A DNA stretch of 64,000 nucleotides, taken from NCBI RefSeq assembly GCF_023499255.1, contig NZ_CP092183.1, forward strand, positions 7,994,501-8,058,500. Reading direction: 5' to 3'. The stretch is from Couchioplanes caeruleus (GTDB lineage Bacteria; Actinomycetota; Actinomycetes; Mycobacteriales; Micromonosporaceae). The position numbers were made by a program, and so were the translations under genes. This document shows, in pieces, positions 1-8,337 of the stretch (position 1 is the first letter of the stretch; every line of letters starts with the position of its first letter). A model generated the notes under the pieces. The model did not search any database. It saw only the letters and a list, made by a program, of their open reading frames with translations, and was not told the DNA's origin.

Positions 1-687
1 GCGCCCCGCACGGCGGTCCCGGACCGGTCCTCGGCCGGCGGGACCGGCCCGCCGGCCACGGTCGGGCCGTCCGCACCGAACGAGGCCGGCGACGGTGACC
101 GGGCCGCCCGCGTGGCGCAGGTGGAGGCCGCGATCCGGCGGCGTTCCCCCACCACCGAGACGCTGGCCGCGGCGGCGTTGCAGGCGCAGGCCGAGGTGAT
201 ACCCGGAGCCGCGGGGACGCTGCTGCCGGAGACGTCGGAGGCGGCCAACCGCGTCCTCGTCGAGCTCTACAGCGACAGCGAGGCCCGTACGGCGATCCTG
301 GCCGGCGTACCGGGGCTGGCGTCGGACAACCCGCGGGAGATCAAGCGCTTCGTCAACCTGTTCCGCTTCTACAGCTTCATCGCCCAGCAGCACCAGTTGC
401 AGGGGCTGCCCGCGGTCAGCGGGGCGCAGATCGCGAAGCTCTCCGTGCTCGCCATCCGCTGGCCGCACCTGCTCGCGCTGCTCGGCCGGCGCTCGGCCGA
501 CGGCGTCGTCACCAACCTGGGCCACCTCGAACAGTCGCTGCGCTCCGCCGCCGGTACGACGGACGCCTGGCGGGAAGCCACGCGCGCGATCGGGCTGCCG
601 ACCGGCGGCGAGAACTCGACGGAGCCGCTGCGCAGCTTCCTGACCACGGAGCCCGCCATCGGGTCGGTGGCCGGCCGGATGCTCTAG
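1..687 (+). CDS. KAP-family P-loop NTPase, C-terminal part (5' end outside window)
   Basis: The reading frame is open from the first base, so the gene enters from the left and only its last ~228 codons are present. The segment NPREIKRFVNLFRF (about residues 104-117 of the visible part) matches the conserved end of KAP-type P-loop NTPases. Walker A and B must lie upstream, so the ATPase assignment rests on this C-terminal signature alone. KAP NTPases are often membrane-associated and some act in phage defence; nothing visible supports a specific role here. The first internal start is a GTG at position 112, but the uninterrupted upstream frame argues against its use. The gene ends by overlapping the convergent response-regulator gene by 4 bp. 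Confidence 0.6.
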   Translation, partial: APRTAVPDRSSAGGTGPPATVGPSAPNEAGDGDRAARVAQVEAAIRRRSPTTETLAAAALQAQAEVIPGAAGTLLPETSEAANRVLVELYSDSEARTAILAGVPGLASDNPREIKRFVNLFRFYSFIAQQHQLQGLPAVSGAQIAKLSVLAIRWPHLLALLGRRSADGVVTNLGHLEQSLRSAAGTTDAWREATRAIGLPTGGENSTEPLRSFLTTEPAIGSVAGRML

Positions 688-1331
688 CTCTGTTGCAGGT
701 ACGCCAGGACGGCCAGCACGCGGCGGTGCTGTTCCTCGTCCGGGGGAAGGTCGAGCTTGGTGAAGATGTTGCGGACGTGCTTCTCGACCGCGCCGTCGGT
801 GACCACGATCTTGCGGGCGATCGCGGTGTTGGAGCGCCCCTCCGCCATCAGCCCGAGGACCTCACGCTCGCGCGGGGTCAGGTTGCGCAGCGGGTCGTCG
901 CGGCGCCGGCGGACCAGGAGCTGGCCGACCACCTCGGGGTCCAGGACCGTCGCGCCGCCGGCGACCCGGCGCAGCGCGTCGAGGAAGTCCGCCACCTCGG
1001 AGACCCGGTCCTTGAGCAGGTAGCCGACCGCGCCGAGGCGGTCGGCCAGGAGGTCGTCGGCGTACTCGACCTCGACGTACTGCGAGAGCACGAGAACCGG
1101 GCTGCCGGGCACCCGGCTGCGGGCCTCGACGGCGGCGCGCAGGCCCTCGTCGGTGTGGGTCGGCGGCATGCGCACGTCCACGATGGACACGTCCGGCTCG
1201 TGCTCGGCGATCGCCTCGACCAGCGCCGGTCCGTCGCCGACCGCCGCGACGACGGTGCAGCCGTTCTCCTCCACCAGCCGGACCAGGCCCTCGCGCAGCA
1301 GCACGGCGTCGTCGGCTATCACCACCCGCAT
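684..1331 (-). CDS. NarL/FixJ-type two-component response regulator
   Basis: A 215-residue response regulator. The N-terminal receiver has the acidic pair D7-D8, phospho-acceptor D52 in VDVRMP and conserved K107 in YLLKD. A LuxR-type helix-turn-helix follows at about residues 150-195 (LTPREREVLGLMAEGRSN). It should dimerise on phosphorylation and bind DNA. The histidine kinase gene lies 28 bp upstream on the same strand, so the two form a cognate pair in one transcript. Target genes cannot be deduced. The gene overlaps the end of the convergent KAP gene by 4 bp. Confidence 0.93.
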   Translation of the reverse strand: MRVVIADDAVLLREGLVRLVEENGCTVVAAVGDGPALVEAIAEHEPDVSIVDVRMPPTHTDEGLRAAVEARSRVPGSPVLVLSQYVEVEYADDLLADRLGAVGYLLKDRVSEVADFLDALRRVAGGATVLDPEVVGQLLVRRRRDDPLRNLTPREREVLGLMAEGRSNTAIARKIVVTDGAVEKHVRNIFTKLDLPPDEEQHRRVLAVLAYLQQS

Positions 1332-1359
1332 GGCGACGAGCCTAGCGGGCAGGGCGTTC

Positions 1360-2667
1360 CTACAGGGGCAGGGCGACCGTGAGGGTCGTACCCGACGCCG
1401 CGGTGCTGTCGAGGTTCATCACGCCGCCCGCCGCCTGGACCCGGTCGGCGAGGCCGGCGAGGCCGTGGCCCTTGGCGAGGCTGGCGCCCCCGACGCCGTC
1501 GTCGGCCACCGTGATCATCAGCCCGGTCGGCGAGCGGCGGACGCTGACCTGGACCTCGCCGGCGTGGCTGTGCTTCGCGACGTTGGTCAGCGCCTCGGCG
1601 ACGACGAAGTACGCGGTCGACTCCACCGCCGGGTCGAGCCGGGACATCGGCTCGGTGTCCAGGTCCACCGGAATGATCGAGCGCCCGGCCAGCGCGGTCA
1701 GCGCCGCCTGCAGGCCCCGGTCCACCAGGATCGGCGGGGCGATGCCGCGCGACAGCGCCCGCAGCTCGTCCAGCGTCTCGCGGGTCTGCGCCAGCGCCTC
1801 GGCGACCGTGGCACGGGCCGCGTCCGGGTCGGTGGCGAACTGCTGCTCGGCGCGGCCCAGGTCCATGGCGAGCCGGACCAGCCGCTGCTGCGGGCCGTCG
1901 TGGATGTCGCGTTCGAGCCGGCGCAGCGCGGTCGCCTCGGCGGAGACGGCGGCCGCCTTCTGCGCCTGGGCGGTGTCGCGGGCGGCCTCGGCCTCGGCGA
2001 CCTGTTCGCGCAGCTCGTTGACGCCGCTGAGCAGGGCGCGGGCGAAGAGCCCCTCGAGCAGCGCCGCCCCGCGGATGACCGGGTAGAGCGTGCCGAGGAA
2101 GAAGAACCCGGCGGCCATGTAGAAGACCACCCGGGTGGACCAGGCGTCGCCCATGCCCAGCAGCTCGGGCAGGTCGGTGTTGTCCGGCCCGCGCGGGATG
2201 GACCAGTCCCACAGCGGGAACGTCAGACCGCCCAGCGCGCCGGCCCACCAGGTGACCCCGAAGGAGAAGGCGATCGTGCTGGGGATGAACCGCAGCACCC
2301 CGTGCAGCAGGTCGAGCCACGACTGGCCGTCGGCCAGCGGGGTCAGCGTGCGCCGGACGAACGACGCGCCCTGCCCGGCCCGCTTGTAGTACGGGTGCGG
2401 CAGCCGCCGGCCGATGACCGGGGCGATCCGGGCCCGCTCCACGGTCGCGAAGCCCCGGGCCAGCATGATCGTGGCGACCAGCAGCGGGACGCCGACCCAG
2501 ATCACGGCCGTGCCGAGGCCGACCGCGAACCCCGTCACGCAGAGCACGACGGTGACCAGGCCCAGCGGGAAGCCGAGCAGGATGAACTGGGTGTCGAGGA
2601 CGAGCTGCCGCAGGAGCCGCAGGCCGGGCGCCTGGCGCTCCGGTACGGGCAGGATGCTGGTGGTCAT
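1360..2667 (-). CDS. Sensor histidine kinase, HisKA_3 type
   Basis: A 435-residue membrane kinase starting MTTSILPVPE. The first ~200 residues contain about four hydrophobic segments of the putative-sensor type common in actinobacterial NarL-family kinases. A coiled linker leads to the HisKA_3 dimerisation box DIHDGPQQRLV with phospho-acceptor H256, and the C-terminal HATPase has N-box EALTNVAKHSHA and the G-box DDGVGG. It is expected to phosphorylate D52 of the neighbouring regulator. The frame stays open upstream to 2958, but kinase homology starts here and 2668-2785 is the divergent promoter region, so the ATG at 2667 was chosen. It may be a cell-envelope stress sensor, but no ligand can be named. 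Confidence 0.9.
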   Translation of the reverse strand: MTTSILPVPERQAPGLRLLRQLVLDTQFILLGFPLGLVTVVLCVTGFAVGLGTAVIWVGVPLLVATIMLARGFATVERARIAPVIGRRLPHPYYKRAGQGASFVRRTLTPLADGQSWLDLLHGVLRFIPSTIAFSFGVTWWAGALGGLTFPLWDWSIPRGPDNTDLPELLGMGDAWSTRVVFYMAAGFFFLGTLYPVIRGAALLEGLFARALLSGVNELREQVAEAEAARDTAQAQKAAAVSAEATALRRLERDIHDGPQQRLVRLAMDLGRAEQQFATDPDAARATVAEALAQTRETLDELRALSRGIAPPILVDRGLQAALTALAGRSIIPVDLDTEPMSRLDPAVESTAYFVVAEALTNVAKHSHAGEVQVSVRRSPTGLMITVADDGVGGASLAKGHGLAGLADRVQAAGGVMNLDSTAASGTTLTVALPL

Positions 2668-2729
2668 GCCGTCGACGCTAGTCACCGCGGGCCCGCGCTC
2701 CGATCCCGCTGACCGGCCGACCGGCAGTA

Positions 2730-2739
2730 GGGTTAACCC
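2730..2739. promoter_or_regulatory. 10-bp perfect palindrome in divergent promoter region
   Basis: GGGTTAACCC is a perfect palindrome in the 118-bp gap between the divergent kinase and serine-hydrolase genes. Its position fits an operator or promoter element. It is short and nothing else supports a specific regulator. Confidence 0.3.
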
Positions 2740-2785
2740 GACCATCCGCCCGCCACGGGCCCGGCAGGTGCGCGATGCTGGGCTC

Positions 2786-3889
2786 GTGAGGGACTGGACC
2801 GGCCTGCGTCGCGAGGTGCAGCGGCGGATCGACGGGCTCGTCGCGGCCGGGCGCGAGATCGGCGTGCAGGTCGCGGCGTACCTGGACGGGCGGCCGATCG
2901 TAAGCGCGGTGTCCGGGCTCGCCGACGAGGCGACCGGCGCGCCGGTCACCCCGGACACGCCGTTCCCGAGCTACTCGATCGGCAAGGGCCTGACCAGCAC
3001 CGCGGTGCACGTCCTGGCCGAGCGCGGGGTGCTCGGCTACGACCTGCGGATCGCCGACGTGTGGCCGGAGTACGCCCGGCACGGCAAGCAGGACACCACG
3101 CTGCGGCACGCCTTGACGCACGCCGCGGGGGTGCCGCAGATGCCGCCGTACGCGACCACGGCCGATCTGCTCGACTGGGACGAGATGTGCAGGGCCATCG
3201 CCGGGTCCAGGCCGCTGTGGGAGCCCGGTACGCGGCACGGCCTGCACGAATGGACGTACGGCTGGCTGATCGGCGAGGTGGTACGCCGGGCCACGCACAA
3301 GCCGATCGCCTGGGTGCTCGCCGAGGAGGTGGCCCGCCCGCTGCGCGCCGACCGTGAGCTGTTCTTCGGCGTACCCCCGGAGCAGGTGAACCGGGTCGCC
3401 CGGCTGAAGGACCGCAACTGGTCGGCGATGCTCCAGTCGATGAGCGAGCACCTGGAGAACTTCGACACGGTCGCACCGCCGGGGGTACGCCCCGACGCCA
3501 CGCTGGCGAACCGCCGGGACGTCCTGCGCGCCGACATCCCCGCGATCGCGACGGTGAGCGCCCGCGCGGTAGCCCGGATGTACGCGGCCCTCATGGACGA
3601 GGTCGACGGCGTACGGCTGATCTCCGCCGAGCGGCTGAAGATGATCACGACGACGCGGACCGGCGGCCCGGACTGGGCGGTCGGCGGTGACCTGCCCAAG
3701 ACCCTCGGGTACGTGGCGCAGCCCGGCTGTCAGCGCATCGGCTGGAGCGGTGACGGGGGTGGCCTGTCCGGCTGCTATCCCGACCTGAACCTCGCGGTCG
3801 CCGTGACGAAGAACTACCTGTCCGCGGGCGACGGCGACCCCCTCGAGGACATCGCCGCGACGATCCACGCAGCGGTCGCCGAGGGCTGA
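2786..3889 (+). CDS. Beta-lactamase-family serine hydrolase (class C / PBP-like fold)
   Basis: A 367-residue protein of the beta-lactamase/esterase superfamily. The catalytic SxxK motif is S64-I-G-K67, the second motif tyrosine is Y158 in WTYGW, and the GWSGDGGG segment near the C-terminus sits where the KTG/HxG motif is expected. Members act as esterases, D-aminopeptidases or carboxypeptidases; true beta-lactamase activity is not implied. There is no signal peptide, so it is probably cytoplasmic. The GTG at 2786 was chosen; another in-frame GTG lies at 2768. The gene ends 4 bp from the convergent MarR gene. Confidence 0.85.
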   Translation: MRDWTGLRREVQRRIDGLVAAGREIGVQVAAYLDGRPIVSAVSGLADEATGAPVTPDTPFPSYSIGKGLTSTAVHVLAERGVLGYDLRIADVWPEYARHGKQDTTLRHALTHAAGVPQMPPYATTADLLDWDEMCRAIAGSRPLWEPGTRHGLHEWTYGWLIGEVVRRATHKPIAWVLAEEVARPLRADRELFFGVPPEQVNRVARLKDRNWSAMLQSMSEHLENFDTVAPPGVRPDATLANRRDVLRADIPAIATVSARAVARMYAALMDEVDGVRLISAERLKMITTTRTGGPDWAVGGDLPKTLGYVAQPGCQRIGWSGDGGGLSGCYPDLNLAVAVTKNYLSAGDGDPLEDIAATIHAAVAEG

Positions 3890-3893
3890 AGGG

Positions 3894-4388
3894 TCAGGTC
3901 TTCCGGCGGCGGGCGGCGGCCGAGCGGGGCGGGGCGGCCCGCATCCGGTCGCGGACGCGGCCGAGGATCCGGGTGATCGCGCCGATGTCCGCGCGGCTCA
4001 GCGACGACATCAGCAGGCGCTGCACCACCTCGATGTGTCCCGGCATCACCCTGGCCAGGCGGTCCCGGCCGGCCGGGGTCAGCGTCACGACGATGCTGCG
4101 CTCGTCGTCATCGGCCGGCGCCCGGGTGACCAGACCCTCCTTCTCCAGCTGCGCGGCCTGGTAGGTGAGGCCGCTGCGGCTGTAGACCAGCCCGTCGGCC
4201 AGGTCGGTCATCCGCAGGTGCCCGGCCGGGGAGTCGGCCAGCCGGGCCAGGATGGAGAACTGCGGGCCGGTGAGCCCGCCGTCGGCCCGGAGCTGCTGCT
4301 CGACGGCGTGCTCCAGCATGCTGCCCACTTCCTTGAGCGCGAAGTAGGCGGCGAGCTGTTCGGCGTCCAGGGGCGCGGCATCCGTCAC
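3894..4388 (-). CDS. MarR-family transcriptional regulator
   Basis: A 164-residue MarR protein. The winged helix spans about residues 35-110, with recognition helix near SRSGLTYQAAQLEKEGLV and a wing with DDDERSIVVTLT, followed by a C-terminal dimerisation helix and a basic tail. MarR dimers bind palindromes near their own promoter and are released by small ligands. A perfect 14-bp palindrome lies 16 bp upstream of the start codon (4405-4418), making autoregulation likely. The DUF1062 gene upstream on the same strand may be co-transcribed. Confidence 0.92.
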   Translation of the reverse strand: MTDAAPLDAEQLAAYFALKEVGSMLEHAVEQQLRADGGLTGPQFSILARLADSPAGHLRMTDLADGLVYSRSGLTYQAAQLEKEGLVTRAPADDDERSIVVTLTPAGRDRLARVMPGHIEVVQRLLMSSLSRADIGAITRILGRVRDRMRAAPPRSAAARRRKT

Positions 4389-4404
4389 CGGCCCATTCTA
4401 CGTA

Positions 4405-4418
4405 CTTCGAATTCGAAG
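4405..4418. promoter_or_regulatory. Probable MarR operator (perfect 14-bp palindrome)
   Basis: CTTCGAATTCGAAG is a perfect palindrome in the 34 bp between the DUF1062 stop and the MarR start. Size, symmetry and AT-rich core match MarR-family operators, which usually overlap the regulator's own promoter. Binding by this MarR is inference. Confidence 0.6.
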
Positions 4419-4422
4419 CTCC

Positions 4423-4968
4423 TCAGCGCTTGAGGGTGAAGGTGAAGTCGCCGGTGAGCTTGCCGCTCAACCGGACCGCGGAGACGAGCTTCCCGGCCCG
4501 GATCAGCCGCTCGACCTCCGCCCGGGACAGGCCCAGGCCCTCGGCGATCAGGCGTACCGGCCGGACCGGGATCCGGGCCGCGAAGCGGACCGACACGTCG
4601 ATCGCCTCGCGGTCCGGGCGGTCCGGCCCGGTGTCGAGCCGCCAGGCCCCGCCCCAGTCCAGGGCGATGCGGTTGCGGCGCTGCACGACCGGGTCGCCGA
4701 GCAGCTCGGCGGCCAGGCCGGGGTCGTTGTGGTGCAGCCGGTCCAGCAGCCCGGGCGGCACGGACCGTACGTTCGTCCGCTCGAAGACCGTGAGCTTGGC
4801 GGTCTCCCCGCACCCGGCGCAGAGCACCAGGAGCCAGGCGTCGAGCAGCTTGTGATTGGCGTTGACACGGAACTTGCCGTTCGCGCGGAAGCGGTCGGAT
4901 GAGCACGCGTGGCAACGGCGGATGACCAGAGGCAGGCAGGTGGGTACGACCACCCAGTTCTCGGACAT
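4423..4968 (-). CDS. DUF1062 family zinc-ribbon-like protein
   Basis: A 181-residue protein resembling the DUF1062 family. Two CxxC pairs near the N-terminus (C19-x2-C22 and C50-x2-C53) look like a metal-binding ribbon. The C-terminal half has an S4-like helix (LSRAEVERLIRAGKL) followed by a beta-rich end, FTFTLKR, so an RNA- or nucleic-acid-binding role is possible. No enzymatic motif is visible and family function is unknown. It precedes the MarR gene on the same strand. Confidence 0.75.
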   Translation of the reverse strand: MSENWVVVPTCLPLVIRRCHACSSDRFRANGKFRVNANHKLLDAWLLVLCAGCGETAKLTVFERTNVRSVPPGLLDRLHHNDPGLAAELLGDPVVQRRNRIALDWGGAWRLDTGPDRPDREAIDVSVRFAARIPVRPVRLIAEGLGLSRAEVERLIRAGKLVSAVRLSGKLTGDFTFTLKR

Positions 4969-5143
4969 GGGGGTACACCGGTTTCAGTGAGAAGTCCGCA
5001 GCAAAAGGAAGCGCGGCGCACCTGGGCGACGCGCGACGACGTCAGCGCTCGGGAGGTCTCACAGGGTGTACAACGGCACGCCTTCTACTGGACTGCTCGG
5101 CCGGCAGCACGCTAACCGCGTACGGCGGCGCCGCTCCACCGAT

Positions 5144-7360
5144 TTATCGCAGTTCGTAGATCGTCACGGGACCGGAGGTGAGGCGGAGCGCCGCCAGCTG
5201 GGCGAGGCGGGGTGAGACCTCGGTCGCGCGGCTGTCGGCGAGGAGCCAGCGGACGCCGTACGCGTCGTGCAGCGTCCGTACGTCCACCGGGTCGGCGCCG
5301 GCGAAGACCCGCTCGTTCAGCTCGAACAGCACCGGGTCCGGCGGCGGCTGGAGGACGTACTTGAGGCCGTCGACGCCGTTGGCCGAGACCGCCGCGTCGG
5401 AGTACGCCCAGCTCTCCACCAGCGTGCGGCGTCCACCCAGCCCGGCCACCCAGAAGGCGCGGGCGTCGCACGGCTTCGCGCGGTTCATCGGCGTGCAGTG
5501 CACGTTCGTGGCGACCACGTCGTCGGCGCCGGCGTGCTCGTCCAGCCACAGCGCGGCGGCCATCTCCTCCGCGGTGAGCAGGCGGGACGTCGGAGGTTGC
5601 GGCCGCTCCGGCCCGTACGCGTCCCGCCGGACCACGCCGCCGGAGCCCACCACGGCCGCGGCGAGGCTCGCGCCGAGCACAGCCGCGCTCAGGGCCGTCA
5701 CCGCGGGCCGGATCCGCCGGCGCAGCGCGAGCGACAGCACGACCGCCGCGGCCACGAGGCCGAGCGCGCGCAGCACCGGCAGCTCCAGCGGCCAGGTCCA
5801 GTCGCGCCACCACCAGGTCGGCACCGGCGGGTCGACGCGGGGCGCCCAGATCTGCCACCCGGCACCGGCCAGGAGGCCCCCGACCGGCACCCACCAGCGG
5901 CGGGCCCGGTCGGCGAGCAGCCAGGTCGTGAGCACCGCGCCGAAGGGCGCCGCGCCGAGGAAGAAGTACAGCTGGCTGGCCGACGGATGCCAGAGCAGCC
6001 ACGCCGCCGCGGTGCCGGCGACGGTCATCCCGCCGAGCAGCCACGCCGCCGGGTCGCGCCGCAGTCCGCGTGCGCCCAGCCCGGCGACGCCCAGGAGGCG
6101 GGGCGCCTGCATGAGCAGCCACCACACCACGACCCAGGCGACGAACCAGCGCGCGCCGCTGTCGAGACCGCGGACGCCCGGGGGCAGGAAACCGTTGGGG
6201 GCGACGCCGTCCCACTGGCCGAGGCTGTCGGCGTACGGCTCGATCCAGCGCAGCAGGCTCAGCGGCTGGACCCCGAGCGTGCCCGCGCCCCCGCCGGCGA
6301 ACAGCCGCATGCCGCCGAGCATCGCCGCCACCACGAGCGCCGTGAAGGCCCCGATCCGCGGGAGCCGCCGGGGAGCGGCGAGCACACCGGCGAGGAGGCC
6401 CGCCACCAGGGGCGGCAGGGCGCTGGCCTTGGATCCCGCGCACGCCAGCGCGAGCGGGGGCACGAGGAACCACGCCGGGCCCAGGCGGTGGCCGCGCACC
6501 AGGTCGGCCGCGATCGCGACGAGCAGGGCGAGCAGCGGCACCACGTACGTCTGCGACGGGCTGTTGAAGGCCAGCGCCGAACCGCCGTACGCCTCGACCC
6601 GGCCGCCGAGGGTGAGCGGCACGCCGACCGTCGCGACGGCTCCGGCGAGCGGCCCCGCCCACCACTTCCCGGTCAGCTCGCGGGTCAGCGCGGCGACGAC
6701 CAGCAGCCCGATCGCCCCGACGGGCACCACCCACAGGCGCAGCAGGACCGTCGCGGGGGCGATGCCGGTGATCATGCCGGCGGAGGCCATGTCGGCGTCG
6801 GACAGGTAGTGGTAGCGCAGGGTCTCGCCGGCCAGCTGCGGCACCTGGAACGGCATCGAGCGGGTCATCTCGTGCACGAGCGCCAGGTGGTACATGAGGT
6901 CGGGGTAATAGACGGTGTCCGCCGGCGGCAGCGGCACGGACGTCCACGAGGCGGCCGCCCAGAGCAGCACCAGCAGCACACCGCCGCAGGCCGCGAAGTG
7001 CCAGCGCGCCGGGAGCGGCCGCGGCTCGGCGATCCGCCAATGCCGGCGCAGCGACGGTACGGCGAGGAAGACGCCGATCATGAGCAGCGGCCAGTAGCGC
7101 AGCCACGCCTGCGTGCCGGTGGCCGCGGCGAGCGCCCAGCCCGCCAGCTGGACCAGCAACCCGGTCGCCGCGCCCAGCGCCAGGTCCTCGGGCAGGTTGC
7201 CCCGGCTGCCGCGGAACGCCCGGTGCACGAGCGTGCCGGGCAGGACCACCCCGACGGTCAGATACGCCGCGTAGATCCCGGCGTCGCCCGGGGGTGTGCC
7301 GGTCCGGAGCAGCGCGAACACGGTCGCGGCCGCCACCGCGACCCACGGGACGATCGTCAC
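5144..7360 (-). CDS. Large polytopic membrane protein, GT-C glycosyltransferase-like
   Basis: A 738-residue protein with roughly 13 hydrophobic segments and a soluble C-terminal ~150 residues. An early loop with DTVYYPDLMYHLAL, just after a transmembrane segment, resembles the acidic extracytoplasmic loop of GT-C enzymes, which transfer sugars from polyprenyl-phosphate donors outside the membrane. The gene overlaps the upstream GT2 gene by 4 bp (GTGA), so the GTG at 7360 is the likely start. A polyprenyl-phosphate sugar synthase followed by a GT-C acceptor enzyme is a standard pairing. No family could be named with certainty. Confidence 0.6.
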   Translation of the reverse strand: MTIVPWVAVAAATVFALLRTGTPPGDAGIYAAYLTVGVVLPGTLVHRAFRGSRGNLPEDLALGAATGLLVQLAGWALAAATGTQAWLRYWPLLMIGVFLAVPSLRRHWRIAEPRPLPARWHFAACGGVLLVLLWAAASWTSVPLPPADTVYYPDLMYHLALVHEMTRSMPFQVPQLAGETLRYHYLSDADMASAGMITGIAPATVLLRLWVVPVGAIGLLVVAALTRELTGKWWAGPLAGAVATVGVPLTLGGRVEAYGGSALAFNSPSQTYVVPLLALLVAIAADLVRGHRLGPAWFLVPPLALACAGSKASALPPLVAGLLAGVLAAPRRLPRIGAFTALVVAAMLGGMRLFAGGGAGTLGVQPLSLLRWIEPYADSLGQWDGVAPNGFLPPGVRGLDSGARWFVAWVVVWWLLMQAPRLLGVAGLGARGLRRDPAAWLLGGMTVAGTAAAWLLWHPSASQLYFFLGAAPFGAVLTTWLLADRARRWWVPVGGLLAGAGWQIWAPRVDPPVPTWWWRDWTWPLELPVLRALGLVAAAVVLSLALRRRIRPAVTALSAAVLGASLAAAVVGSGGVVRRDAYGPERPQPPTSRLLTAEEMAAALWLDEHAGADDVVATNVHCTPMNRAKPCDARAFWVAGLGGRRTLVESWAYSDAAVSANGVDGLKYVLQPPPDPVLFELNERVFAGADPVDVRTLHDAYGVRWLLADSRATEVSPRLAQLAALRLTSGPVTIYELR

Positions 7361-8337
7361 CGCGCCGCGGCCGCCGGGCGCTGCTGCGGAATCTCCATCG
7401 GTGCGGGCTCCGCGGCCGAGTCGAAGGCGACGTGGAAGGTGGGGCGGTTCTGCACGGTCCGGTAGATGCGCGCGACGTACTCGCCGAGCAGGCCCAGGCA
7501 GATGAGTTGCACCGCCGACAGCAGCAGGACGGCGAGGAACAGCGAGGTCCAGCCCGGGATGACCGCGCCGTTGGCCCACACCACGACGCCGAAGACCATG
7601 AGGCCGAGGCAGGTGACGAAGGCGAGCGCGCCGAGCCACGTGGCGATCCGCAACGGCGCCGCCGAGAAGTCCGCGGCGCTGTTCCAGGCCAGCGCGACCA
7701 TCTTGCGCAGCGGGTACTTGGTCTCGCCCGCGGCGCGCCGCTCGCGGGCGTACGGCACGGCGGCCGAGGCGAAGCCGAGCGACGGCACGAGCAGCCGGTA
7801 CACGGGCGTGCGCTCGGGCAGCACCTTGAGGACCTCGACCACCTCGCGGCTGAGCAGCCGGAAGTCGCCGGCCTGGGCGGGCACCTCAGCACCGACGACG
7901 CGCCGCATCAGCCGGTAGTACGCGCCGGCCGTGTGCCGCTTGAACGCCGTGTCGGTGCTGCGGTCGGAGCGCACGCCGTACACGACGTCGACGCCACGCT
8001 CGCGGGCGACGCGCAGCATCTCCGCGATGGCCTCCGGCGGGTCCTGCAGGTCGGCGTCGATGCTGACCACCCAGTCGCCGCGGGAGCGCTGCAGCCCGGC
8101 GGTCAGCGCGGCCTGGTGCCCGCTGTTGCGGCGCAGCTTGACGAGGCGCAGCTCCGGCCACGTACGCCCGTGCTGGAAGAGCAGCGCGGCGGTGCGGTCG
8201 GCGCTGCCGTCGTCGACGGCCACCACCTCGTACGCCGCCCCGAGCCCGTCGAGCACCGGCCGCAGCCGTTCGACGAGCGCGGGGATCACCGCCTCCTCGT
8301 TGTACATCGGCACCACGACCGACAGGACGATACTCAC
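7357..8337 (-). CDS. GT2 glycosyltransferase, polyprenyl-phosphate sugar synthase type (DPM1/GtrB-like)
   Basis: A 326-residue GT2 enzyme. The GT-A domain has MYNEEAVIPALVERL, VDDGSADRT (residues 41-49) and DADLQDPPE (from 94), and ends with two transmembrane helices at about 230-285. This architecture is that of GtrB/ArnC/DPM1 enzymes, which transfer a sugar from a nucleotide donor to polyprenyl phosphate at the cytoplasmic membrane face. It starts with GTG at 8337, overlapping the LuxC-like stop by 4 bp, and its own stop overlaps the GT-C-like gene. It likely supplies the lipid-linked sugar for that neighbour; the sugar is not identifiable. Confidence 0.88.
   Translation of the reverse strand: MSIVLSVVVPMYNEEAVIPALVERLRPVLDGLGAAYEVVAVDDGSADRTAALLFQHGRTWPELRLVKLRRNSGHQAALTAGLQRSRGDWVVSIDADLQDPPEAIAEMLRVARERGVDVVYGVRSDRSTDTAFKRHTAGAYYRLMRRVVGAEVPAQAGDFRLLSREVVEVLKVLPERTPVYRLLVPSLGFASAAVPYARERRAAGETKYPLRKMVALAWNSAADFSAAPLRIATWLGALAFVTCLGLMVFGVVVWANGAVIPGWTSLFLAVLLLSAVQLICLGLLGEYVARIYRTVQNRPTFHVAFDSAAEPAPMEIPQQRPAAAAR

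Noticed and set aside
1153..2712. 519-codon plus-strand frame
   Set aside because: Antisense to the response regulator and histidine kinase, both of which have all their motifs.
2786..3889. True beta-lactamase resistance gene
   Set aside because: It has SxxK but no clear YxN and KTG motifs and no signal peptide, so an esterase or peptidase role is more likely.
5178..7465. Plus-strand frames of 543 and 732 codons
   Set aside because: Antisense to the GT-C-like membrane protein, whose hydrophobic profile and coupling to the GT2 gene support the minus strand.
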